A stretch of DNA of 10,000 bases from Desulfarculus sp. (GTDB taxonomy: Bacteria; Desulfobacterota; Desulfarculia; Desulfarculales; Desulfarculaceae). Below, in pieces: positions 1 through 6,224 of this stretch (position 1 is the stretch's first letter; every line of letters begins with the position of its first letter). The position numbers were made by a program, and so were the translations under genes. The notes below the pieces were generated by a model. The model was not told the origin of the DNA, did no database searches, and saw only the letters and a program-made list of their open reading frames with translations. The stretch covers positions 1 to 10,000 of the forward strand of contig JAIWNN010000033.1 in assembly GCA_020216805.1 (NCBI GenBank), read 5' to 3'.

Positions 1-764
1 CCACCTCGGTCCAGGAAACGCCGGATGGACTTGGTGTAGGCCACGAAGCGCTCGCCGTTGCTGTACATGTCCAGGCTCAGCACCTCGATGTCCAGGCCCA
101 GGAGGAAGTCCCAGTCCGGGTTGCCGCACAGGTGCACCCCCCGGGGGCGGTCGATGTAGGCGAAAAAGGTCTCCAGGTCGCGCTTGGCGGCGGCCTCGCC
201 ATAGCCGCTGACGCCGCTGAAGACGAACTGCAACCCCGGCTCGTCGATGAACATGAAGGCGTTCGAGTTCTTTTCCCTGAGCCGGGCCAGTTGGACGTTG
301 ACCCGCTTGGCCATGAACTCCAGCATGAACGGGCGCACCTGATCGTCGAAGATGATGGGGCGGTCGTTCTCGTCCTTGACGTTGAAGCCAAAGCTGATGG
401 GCCCCTCCAACTGGCCCCGGATGGCCGGCCGGTCGGCCAGATCCAGCTCCAGGAACCGGGGGTAGACCGCCGAGTAGTCCGGGGTGACGTCGAAATGCTG
501 CGGCTGGTCCCAGTGGGCCAGGCAGTCCTCCAGCTCGGCCACGAACCTGCCGGAATCGAAGGACAGGCGGTTGTTATCCAGGTCCAGCACCGCGCCGGGG
601 AAATGCTCGGCCGCCTGCACGTACATGTCCTCGCGGTAGCTCAGGTGGGGCAGTTGGGGCCAGAAGGGGATGTCCAGGCTCAGGGCGGCGGTGAGCGCCC
701 GCTGGACGTCGGCGTGGGGCATCACCGCCATGGCGGTGGTGAGCAACTGGCCGGGGATGGGCAT
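1..764 (-). CDS. MetE/UROD-superfamily methyltransferase-like protein, 3' end missing
   Basis: Reading the minus strand gives an open frame of 254 codons that runs off the window's left edge. Near the N-terminus there is a PHADVQRAL segment followed by IPFWPQLPHLSYRE, which is typical of short proteins annotated as 'cobalamin-independent methionine synthase-like'. A GPISFGFNVKDEN block and a FIDEPGL block follow. H211 and C213 form an HLCGN motif, matching the first two zinc ligands (HxC) of MetE and of the MtaA/MtbA corrinoid-methyl transferases. D232 sits about where MetE has its glutamate ligand. The last expected cysteine would lie beyond the window. By family, it is a cytoplasmic TIM-barrel protein that may activate a thiol on zinc for methyl transfer; its substrate cannot be read from sequence. 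The start at 764 has GGAG six bases upstream. An in-frame ATG at 797 lacks a ribosome site and lies almost on the predicted transcription start. The gene is divergent from the transglycosylase gene. Confidence 0.8.
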   Translation of the reverse strand, partial: MPIPGQLLTTAMAVMPHADVQRALTAALSLDIPFWPQLPHLSYREDMYVQAAEHFPGAVLDLDNNRLSFDSGRFVAELEDCLAHWDQPQHFDVTPDYSAVYPRFLELDLADRPAIRGQLEGPISFGFNVKDENDRPIIFDDQVRPFMLEFMAKRVNVQLARLREKNSNAFMFIDEPGLQFVFSGVSGYGEAAAKRDLETFFAYIDRPRGVHLCGNPDWDFLLGLDIEVLSLDMYSNGERFVAYTKSIRRFLDRG

Positions 765-805
765 GGCGGGCTCCGATCGGGGTTGGGGGGTGTCCATGTC
801 CGCCC

Positions 806-814
806 ATGATAGCA
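806..814 (-). promoter_or_regulatory. Candidate extended -10 promoter for the MetE/UROD-like gene
   Basis: The minus strand reads TGCTATCAT, a TGn extension followed by a hexamer that matches TATAAT at five of six bases. No -35 is visible at the normal distance, which is acceptable for an extended -10 site. Transcription would begin near 799, leaving about 35 bases before the chosen ATG at 764. In a GC-rich sequence this AT-rich word stands out, but one match is weak evidence. Confidence 0.4.
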
Positions 815-852
815 GCTACGGACCGGGCCGGGCCAGGTCCGGCGGGCGGGCC

Positions 853-880
853 TTGCTTGTGGCGGCAAAGCTGGTAAAAC
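853..880 (+). promoter_or_regulatory. Candidate sigma70-type promoter for the lytic transglycosylase
   Basis: TTGCTT at 853-858 and TAAAAC at 875-880 are separated by 16 bases, in the 181-base divergent gap upstream of the GTG start at 946. The hexamers match consensus at three and four of six positions. The implied leader is about 60 bases. Spacing and location are right, but the match is only moderate. Confidence 0.3.
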
Positions 881-945
881 CTACCCCAAGCCCAGGCCAT
901 GCCGGCCGGGGCGGGAGTCGAAACCGATCCGGGAGGCCAGGGGCC

Positions 946-2853
946 GTGGGACGTTTGCGCTGGTGGCTGGGGATATGCTTGCTGGGGCTGGGGTTGGGGC
1001 CGGCCGCGGCCCTGGCCGAGACCGTGGCCCTGCCGGTGACCATCGACTATCCCTTGTTGCGACGCCTGGTGGTGGAGCAATCCTTCCCCGGCCCGGACGA
1101 GAGCGCCCTGGTGGTGGACGAGGCGGGCGGTTGCACCCGCATCGAGATCTCCCGGCCGGAGTTCAGCCCCGAGCGCGAATACCTGCGCCTGCGTTGCCGG
1201 CTCAAGTTCCGGGTGGGGGTGGGTCTGGCCGGCCGTTGCCTCAACCCGGTGGACTGGCAGGGCTACATCGAGCTGGTGCAGCAGCCCCACCTGTCCAAGG
1301 GCGACTGGCGGCTGGGCTTCACCACCCTGGAGTCGCGCCTGTTCACCGCCGCCGGGGAGCCGGCCAACGTGGCGCAAACCGTCTATGACCTGATCAAGGG
1401 CCGGGTCCACGCCTACCTGGACCGCAAGACCCTGAACCTGGCCCCGCCGGTCAAGGAGATGAGCCAGTTCCTGCCCCTGGTGGTCTATCCCGAGAACCGC
1501 CCCCGGGTGGACGCCTGGCTGAAAAGCCTGCGGCCGGGCAAGATCGAGGTGCGGCCCCTGGACGTGCGGGTGCAGATCCTGATGGACGTGCAGCCCGGGC
1601 CGCCCAGCGGCGAGGAGACCCTGGCCCTGAGCCAGGACGAGCTGCAGCGCTTCACCGAGGGCTGGCAGGGCTGGGACGCCTTTCTGGTCTACTGGATCGA
1701 CTACCTGGCCAAGGATCCCCTGAGCCCCGACGAACGCCGCCTGCTGCTGGAAACCCTGCTGGAGACCCGCTATCGCTTCGTGCACGAGCTGGCCCAACCC
1801 ACCCCTAGCACCCGCGACGTGGTGCGCGAGCAGTTCGTCTGGGCCTGGCAGCGCCTGACCCCGATCCTGCACCGCCGCCTGAAGGGCGACGAGCAGCGCG
1901 GCCCCCTCAGCTACCTGGCCTATTTCAGCGCCGGCGACGCCCTGGCCGCCCTGGACCGGCTGGGCCCCACCCTGGGAGTGGACATCAGCCGCAACGGCTT
2001 GGTGCGCCTGGCCCGGCTGATGGAGGGCGACGACCGGATCGATCCCAACCTGGCCTACGACTTCGGCGTCAACCCCCGTCTGCGCCAGGCCCTGGGGATG
2101 GGCCCGGCCCTGGAGGAGATCGGTCCCGGTTGGCAGCGGGAGCACCTGGCCTGGCCCCCGGTCGGTTATTCCGGCGACCCCGTCGCCCAGTCCAGCCGCG
2201 ATCCCCTGCGGACCTGGCTGCGATGGCTGTTGCCCGCGCCAGCCTGGGCCGCCGTCGCCGACCCCCCGGACGTTCAGGAGCTGATCCCCTGGGTGCCCAC
2301 CCCCAACAACAGCGAGGTCTACCTGGAGCGGGTCAAGCAGGCGGTCAAGGTCAGCGCGGAAAAGTGCATCCAGGCCAGCCCGGCCAGCCGCGACCGGCGC
2401 CAGATGTTCGAGATGCTGACCCTGGCCGTGGCCTGGCAGGAGAGCTGCTGGCGGCAGTTCGTGACCGGCGGGGGAAAGATCGGACCCCTGCGCTCCTACA
2501 ACAACACCTCGGTGGGTCTGATGCAGATCAACGAGCGGGTCTGGCGCGGGGTGTACAACATCAACAACCTGCGCTGGAGCGTGCTCTACAACGCCCGGGC
2601 CGGGTCGGAGATCCTGGAGACCTACCTGCGCGAGTACGCCCTGCCCAACCTGAACCCCACCCGGCCCCTGGACGACGCCACCCTGGCCCGGGCGGTCTAC
2701 GCCATGTACAACGGCGGCCCGGCCCACTTCGGCCGCTTCCTCAAGCGCCACGCCCAGCGCGACTACTACCTGAGCGACAAGCTCTTCGCCGAGAAGTTGA
2801 CCCTGGTCCAGGCCGGCAAGTGGGAGGCCATGGTCCGCTGCCTGGGGCAATAG
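946..2853 (+). CDS. Secreted lytic transglycosylase (SLT domain) with long unrecognised N-terminal region
   Basis: This 635-residue protein probably cleaves the glycan strands of peptidoglycan in the periplasm, leaving 1,6-anhydro-muramyl ends. It starts at GTG 946, with GGGAGG nine bases upstream. The open frame extends further upstream to 670, but that part has no ribosome site and overlaps the divergent gene. Residues 1-24 form a signal peptide (basic RLRWW, hydrophobic core, cleavage after ALA). The catalytic SLT domain is at about residues 480-610. It has the catalytic glutamate E499 in AWQESCW, the GLMQIN motif at 524-529, and AMYNGGP at 586-592, all hallmarks of family 1 transglycosylases. 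Residues 25 to about 470 match no domain I recognise. This region is rich in charged and aromatic residues, has no membrane segment and no LysM repeat, and may bind wall or partner proteins. The gene stands alone, ending before a strong hairpin. The SLT assignment is firm; the exact subfamily is not. Confidence 0.88.
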   Translation: MGRLRWWLGICLLGLGLGPAAALAETVALPVTIDYPLLRRLVVEQSFPGPDESALVVDEAGGCTRIEISRPEFSPEREYLRLRCRLKFRVGVGLAGRCLNPVDWQGYIELVQQPHLSKGDWRLGFTTLESRLFTAAGEPANVAQTVYDLIKGRVHAYLDRKTLNLAPPVKEMSQFLPLVVYPENRPRVDAWLKSLRPGKIEVRPLDVRVQILMDVQPGPPSGEETLALSQDELQRFTEGWQGWDAFLVYWIDYLAKDPLSPDERRLLLETLLETRYRFVHELAQPTPSTRDVVREQFVWAWQRLTPILHRRLKGDEQRGPLSYLAYFSAGDALAALDRLGPTLGVDISRNGLVRLARLMEGDDRIDPNLAYDFGVNPRLRQALGMGPALEEIGPGWQREHLAWPPVGYSGDPVAQSSRDPLRTWLRWLLPAPAWAAVADPPDVQELIPWVPTPNNSEVYLERVKQAVKVSAEKCIQASPASRDRRQMFEMLTLAVAWQESCWRQFVTGGGKIGPLRSYNNTSVGLMQINERVWRGVYNINNLRWSVLYNARAGSEILETYLREYALPNLNPTRPLDDATLARAVYAMYNGGPAHFGRFLKRHAQRDYYLSDKLFAEKLTLVQAGKWEAMVRCLGQ

Positions 2854-2886
2854 CCAGGGCCGGCGACGGGAGGAGGGCCAATCAAG

Positions 2887-2920
2887 GCGCGGGCGGGAGG
2901 GGAAAGCCTCCCGCCCGCGC
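2887..2920. terminator. Perfect 14-bp GC hairpin between convergent genes
   Basis: The arms at 2887-2900 and 2907-2920 are perfect reverse complements (GCGCGGGCGGGAGG and its partner) around a six-base GGAAAG loop. It sits in the 88-base gap between the ends of the transglycosylase gene (plus) and nifS (minus). The plus-strand exit has only a short TTT after GG, and the minus-strand exit has CTTGATT, so the U-tract is poor on both sides. The position and stem strength still favour a bidirectional terminator, possibly Rho-assisted. Confidence 0.7.
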
Positions 2921-2941
2921 GGTTTGGAGCGGGTTGGTTGG

Positions 2942-4147
2942 CTAGGGCTGCACGTAGCCCGGCGCGGCGCAGGCCCGGGCCTGGTGGCGGGCCCAGAAGG
3001 GGCTGATCTTGCGCAAGCGCTCGATGATCGGCGGCATGTGGGCCAACACGTAGTCCACCTCTTCCTGGGTGGTGTAGTAGCTCAAGGAGAAGCGGATGGA
3101 GCCGTGGGCGGCGGTGAAGGGCACCCCCATGGCCCTGAGCACGTGGCTGGGCTCCAGGGAGCCGCTGGTGCAGGCGCTGCCGCTGCTGGCGCAGATGCCC
3201 AGGTCGCTGAGCATCAACAGGATCGACTCGCCCTCCACGTACTCGAAGCTGACCGAGCTGGTGTTGGGCAGCCGCCGGTCCGGGTCGCCGTTGACCATGG
3301 TGGCCTCGATCTGCAACAGGCCCTTTTCCAAACGGTCGCGCAGGGCCTTGACCCGGGTGTTCTCCTCGACCATGCGCTCGGCCGCCAGTTGGCAGGCCCG
3401 GCCCAGGCCCACGATGTAGGGCACGTTCTCGGTGCCGGCCCGGCGGCCGTGCTCCTGGTGGCCGCCCATGATGTAGGGCACGAAGGGGGTGCCCTTGCGC
3501 ACATAGAGCACGCCCACGCCCTTGGGGGTGTGCAGCTTGTGGCCGGAGAGGGAGAGCAGGTCGATGGCGGTTTCGCTGAGCTTGATGGGCACCTTGCCCA
3601 CCGCCTGCACCGCGTCGGTGTGGAACAGCGCGCCCTTGGCCTTGGCCATCCGGGCGATTTCCGTCACCGGGAAGATGACTCCGGTCTCGTTGTTGGCCCA
3701 CATCACGCTGACGATGGCGGTGTCCTCGCGGATGGCCTCGGCCGCCTGGTCCAGATCCAGGTTGCCCTGGCGGTCCACCGGCAGGAAGGTGACCTCGTAG
3801 CCCCGGCCGGCCAGGTCCTGACAGAAGTTGAGCACCGCCGGGTGCTCCACCCGGGTGGTGACGACATGGCGTTTTTGGGGGAAGGAGCGCAGGGCGCTCA
3901 TGATGGCGGCGTTGTCGCTCTCGGTGCCGCAGGAGGTGAAGATCACCTCCTCGGCCAGGCAGCCCAACAGGTCGGCCACCTGCTGGCGGGCGCGGTCCAG
4001 ATGGGCCTTGACCGCCCCGCCGAAGCTGTGCATGGAGCTGGGGTTGCCGTAGTGCTCGCCGAAGAAGGGCAGCATCGCCGCCACCACCTCGGGCGCGGTG
4101 CGGGTGGTGGCGTTGTTGTCCAGGTAGACCACGCGCTCGTGACTCAC
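2942..4147 (-). CDS. nifS: Cysteine desulfurase NifS
   Basis: This 401-residue PLP enzyme converts cysteine to alanine and passes the sulfur as a persulfide to the scaffold NifU. The full fold is visible. The N-terminal YLDNNATT is followed by the CGTESDN loop at 73-79. H102 stacks on the cofactor and D178 contacts its ring nitrogen. K204 in SGHK forms the Schiff base, and C326 in SSGSACTSGSLEPSHV is the sulfur-carrying cysteine on the mobile loop. These positions fall within a residue or two of those in Azotobacter NifS. The SGSLEPSHV loop also favours NifS over IscS (typically SASLEPSYV), as does the partner gene nifU. The start is GTG 4147, overlapping the nifU stop as GTGA, which suggests translational coupling. 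It is the last gene of the operon. No nitrogenase genes are in view, so a housekeeping role is likely. Confidence 0.95.
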   Translation of the reverse strand: MSHERVVYLDNNATTRTAPEVVAAMLPFFGEHYGNPSSMHSFGGAVKAHLDRARQQVADLLGCLAEEVIFTSCGTESDNAAIMSALRSFPQKRHVVTTRVEHPAVLNFCQDLAGRGYEVTFLPVDRQGNLDLDQAAEAIREDTAIVSVMWANNETGVIFPVTEIARMAKAKGALFHTDAVQAVGKVPIKLSETAIDLLSLSGHKLHTPKGVGVLYVRKGTPFVPYIMGGHQEHGRRAGTENVPYIVGLGRACQLAAERMVEENTRVKALRDRLEKGLLQIEATMVNGDPDRRLPNTSSVSFEYVEGESILLMLSDLGICASSGSACTSGSLEPSHVLRAMGVPFTAAHGSIRFSLSYYTTQEEVDYVLAHMPPIIERLRKISPFWARHQARACAAPGYVQP

Positions 4148-4989
4148 GGCCGCACCTCCTCCACGATCAGATCGTCGCTGACGAACTCCCGGAGCTTGGT
4201 TTGCACGAACTGGCCCAGGGTGGCCTGGCTGGCGGCGCAGGCCGCGCAACGCCCGCGCAGGGAGACCTGGACCACGTCGCCGGCGATGTCGATCAGCTCG
4301 ATGTCGCCGCCGTCGGCCTTCAAGGCCGGGCGCACCTCGCGTTCCAGGGTCTCCTCGATCAGCTTCATCTTCTGGATGTTGGTCAGCTTTTTCTTGGGCG
4401 GGGCCGGGACCGCGGCCGGGGGCGCCGGCTGGGACCAGATCTTGGCCAACAGGGCCTCGATCTTGTCCACGCACTTGCCGCAGCCGCCGCCGGCCTTGGT
4501 GTAGTTGGTGATCTCCTCCACGGTGTGGAGGTTGTTGCCCCGCGCCACCCGTTCGATCTCCCGATCGGTGACGCCGAAGCACTCGCAGACCACCTCGCCT
4601 TCCTCGCTGGGCAAGGGCTCCAGGCCCTGGTAGTTGCGGATGGCCGCTTGCAGGGCCTGCTCGCCCATCACCGAGCAGTGCATCTTCTCCGGCGGCAGGC
4701 CGCCCAGGAAGTCGGCGATGTCCTTGTTGGTGATCTTGGCCGCCTCATCCAGGGTCTTGCCCTTGATCATCTCGGTCAGGGCGCTGCTGGAGGCGATGGC
4801 GCTGGCGCAGCCGAAGGTCTGGAACTTGGCGTCGGCGATCTTGCCCTGATCGTCGAGTTTGAAGGTGAGCCGGAGCGCGTCGCCGCAGGCCAGGGAGCCC
4901 ACCTCGCCCACCCCGTCGGGTTGCTCCACCTCGCCCACGTTCACGGGGTCGGTGAAGTACTTCTTTACCTTGTCAGTGTATTCCCACAT
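4144..4989 (-). CDS. nifU: Fe-S cluster scaffold NifU, three-domain type
   Basis: This is a 281-residue cytoplasmic scaffold on which Fe-S clusters are built from NifS-derived sulfur and handed to apoproteins. All three NifU domains are complete. The IscU-like domain (about 1-125) has its three cluster cysteines C35 (SLACGDAL), C61 (FGCASA) and C105 (MHCSVMGEQ), with D37 also present. The central BFD-type [2Fe-2S] ferredoxin domain (about 132-180) has C135 and C137 in VCECFG, and C170 and C173 in GGGCGKC. A flexible Pro/Ala linker (about 187-200) leads to the C-terminal Nfu domain, with KADGGDIEL at 224-232 and the CAAC motif at 248-251. The length is slightly below the roughly 310 residues of Azotobacter NifU. 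The start ATG has GGAG eight bases upstream. The gene is third in the operon, 27 bases after the acetyltransferase gene, and overlaps nifS by four bases. Confidence 0.96.
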   Translation of the reverse strand: MWEYTDKVKKYFTDPVNVGEVEQPDGVGEVGSLACGDALRLTFKLDDQGKIADAKFQTFGCASAIASSSALTEMIKGKTLDEAAKITNKDIADFLGGLPPEKMHCSVMGEQALQAAIRNYQGLEPLPSEEGEVVCECFGVTDREIERVARGNNLHTVEEITNYTKAGGGCGKCVDKIEALLAKIWSQPAPPAAVPAPPKKKLTNIQKMKLIEETLEREVRPALKADGGDIELIDIAGDVVQVSLRGRCAACAASQATLGQFVQTKLREFVSDDLIVEEVRP

Positions 4990-5016
4990 GGATTCTCTCC
5001 GCCGGGCGGGCGTGGT

Positions 5017-5541
5017 CTAGGCCCGGGCCAGGTTTTTTTGCATCAAGATCAGATCGAAGTCCTGGTCGAACTTGTTGCCCACCCCGGTCAGCCGTCCGCT
5101 GAGGGCGAAGCCGTGGCGGACGTGGAAGTCCAGGCTGGCCTGGTTGGGCGAGGAGATCTGGGCCACCACGGCGCGGATGCCGCGCGCCAGCGCCTGGGCG
5201 CAGAGGTGGTCCAGGATCAGGCCGCCCAAGCCCTGGCGGGTGTGGTCGGGGTGCAGGAAGCAGGAGAACTCCGCCGTGGCCGCGAAGCTGTCGGCGAAGT
5301 GAAAGGGCCGCAGCAGGCCGAAGCCGGCCACCTGGCCGTCGCCAGCCCGGGCCGCGGCGGTGGGGTGGGTCTCGGCCACCTTGAGGAAGGGGTCGAAGAA
5401 TTGATAGGGAACCCGGCTCCGGGGAAAGGCCGCGAAGCTGGTGGCGATGTAGTGGTTCAAGATGTCGATCACCGGCTGGCGGTCGGCCTCGGCCAGAGGC
5501 GCCAGGTGGTAGCCGCCGCCGGTGGTGGAATGGCTGGGCAT
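5017..5541 (-). CDS. GNAT-family N-acetyltransferase
   Basis: This 174-residue protein is predicted to transfer acetyl from acetyl-CoA to an amine. It follows the GNAT plan: an N-terminal strand and helix (HLAPLAEADRQPVIDILNHYI), a central strand pair (GQVAGFGLLRPF, then EFSCFLHP), the acetyl-CoA pyrophosphate loop RQGLGG at 102-107 followed by a helix, and a C-terminal strand and helix (SPNQASLDFHVRHGF). The N-terminal pattern and the ASLDFHVRHGF segment resemble the phosphinothricin/L-amino-acid acetyltransferase branch, but the substrate cannot be assigned from sequence. The ATG at 5541 has AAGGA five bases upstream. The gene lies 29 bases after the epimerase gene and 27 before nifU, so it is probably cotranscribed. 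Nothing in the sequence ties it functionally to Fe-S assembly or methylmalonyl-CoA. Confidence 0.88.
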   Translation of the reverse strand: MPSHSTTGGGYHLAPLAEADRQPVIDILNHYIATSFAAFPRSRVPYQFFDPFLKVAETHPTAAARAGDGQVAGFGLLRPFHFADSFAATAEFSCFLHPDHTRQGLGGLILDHLCAQALARGIRAVVAQISSPNQASLDFHVRHGFALSGRLTGVGNKFDQDFDLILMQKNLARA

Positions 5542-5570
5542 GGGCGTCCTTAAGTCTGGATGATGGCGGT

Positions 5571-5978
5571 TCAGTGTCCCTTCGGCATCTCCACCAGTTC
5601 GATCAGTACCCCGCGGGTGGCCTTGGGGTGCAGGAACAGAACCTTGGAGCCATGGGCGCCGGGGCGGGGAGCGTCGCTGGTCAGGGGCACGCCCTTGGCC
5701 TTGAGCTCGGCGCAGGCCGCTTCCACGTCGTCCACCTCGAAGGCCAGGTGGTGGATGCCTTCGCCGCGCTTCTCCACGTGCTTGGCCATCACCCCTTCGG
5801 GGGTGGTGCTCATCACCAGCTCGATGCTGGTCTCGCCCACCGGCAAAAAGCCGGTGCGCAGCTCGCCCACCGCGTCCACCGACTCCAGCTTGAGCGGCAG
5901 GAACTCGGTGTAGACCTTGGCCACCTCGTCAATGTCCTTCACCGCCACGCCGATATGGGCCAACCGCTTGATTTTCAT
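5571..5978 (-). CDS. mce: Methylmalonyl-CoA epimerase
   Basis: This 135-residue VOC (glyoxalase fold) metalloenzyme interconverts the (S) and (R) forms of methylmalonyl-CoA. It links propionyl-CoA carboxylation or transcarboxylation to the B12-dependent mutase that yields succinyl-CoA. Its length is normal for the family. Two beta-alpha-beta-beta-beta modules are visible, and the metal ligands fit: H8 in LAHIGVAV, E53 in IELV, H77 in IHHLAFEV, and E127 near the C-terminus in LIELVE. The epimerase-typical segments EGIHHLAFEVDD and HPKATRGVLIEL distinguish it from lactoylglutathione lyases. The ATG at 5978 has GGGAGG four bases upstream; a longer in-frame extension to 6428 overlaps the divergent gene and is not supported. 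It is the first gene of the four-gene minus-strand operon. The mutase and carboxylase genes are not in this window. Confidence 0.93.
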   Translation of the reverse strand: MKIKRLAHIGVAVKDIDEVAKVYTEFLPLKLESVDAVGELRTGFLPVGETSIELVMSTTPEGVMAKHVEKRGEGIHHLAFEVDDVEAACAELKAKGVPLTSDAPRPGAHGSKVLFLHPKATRGVLIELVEMPKGH

Positions 5979-6117
5979 GACGCCTCCCAGGGACGAAACA
6001 GGATTGCCGGGACGTCGCCGCCCTCCCGCGCCCCGGGGTCGGCGGGGTGGGCCGGGCAGGCCGCCTTGGAGGGAAAGTATAGTCTCAGAGTCATGATAGA
6101 GCCTGTCCCGCTCGGGC

Positions 6118-6132
6118 GCAAGGACTTTGCCC
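6118..6132 (-). promoter_or_regulatory. Possible sigma54 (-24/-12) promoter upstream of the mce-nifUS operon
   Basis: On the minus strand the sequence is GGGCAA, five bases, then TTGC. This places GG and GC exactly ten bases apart, as in the sigma54 consensus TGGCAC-N5-TTGC, with eight of ten defined bases matching. Transcription would start near 6107, about 130 bases before the epimerase ATG. A weaker sigma70-like TATACT lies at 6081-6076 without a convincing -35. In GC-rich DNA such a match can arise by chance, and I see no clear enhancer-binding site. Confidence 0.28.
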
Positions 6133-6150
6133 GGCCGAGGCCATCCGTCA

Positions 6151-6179
6151 TTGTGCAGCGCGGCCCGGGAGAGTAAATT
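6151..6179 (+). promoter_or_regulatory. Candidate sigma70-type promoter for the diguanylate cyclase
   Basis: TTGTGC at 6151-6156 and TAAATT at 6174-6179 are separated by an ideal 17 bases. The -10 lies in a locally AT-rich patch. The expected transcription start near 6186 would leave about 40 bases before the TTG start at 6225. The hexamers match at three and four of six bases. Confidence 0.4.
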
Positions 6180-6224
6180 GAAAAGCGCGACCTGCCGTAA
6201 CCGATTCAGCGACAGAGGTTGGGC

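Noticed and set aside
132..809. Plus-strand 225-codon open frame at the left edge
   Set aside because: Antisense shadow of the MetE/UROD-like gene, whose minus-strand translation carries conserved family blocks.
574..2850. A 758-codon open frame on the minus strand opposite the transglycosylase gene
   Set aside because: It is low-complexity (Gly, Gln, Leu, Val, His rich), the typical shadow of a GC-rich gene read antisense, with no recognisable motif. The plus strand has a signal peptide and catalytic motifs.
2924..4504. A 526-codon plus-strand open frame opposite nifS
   Set aside because: It is a compositional shadow: repeats of Gly/Ala/Val/His/Asp with no motif, directly antisense to a complete NifS.
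2942..4582. Longer 546-residue version of NifS
   Set aside because: The extra N-terminus overlaps the NifU C-terminal domains out of frame and resembles no protein. GTG 4147, with its stop-start overlap, gives the family's normal length.
5999..6070. GC-rich stretch in the epimerase leader as a riboswitch, for example for cobalamin
   Set aside because: I could pair only short segments (such as 6016-6020 with 6040-6044) and found no B12-box-like sequence. GC content alone explains the apparent folding.
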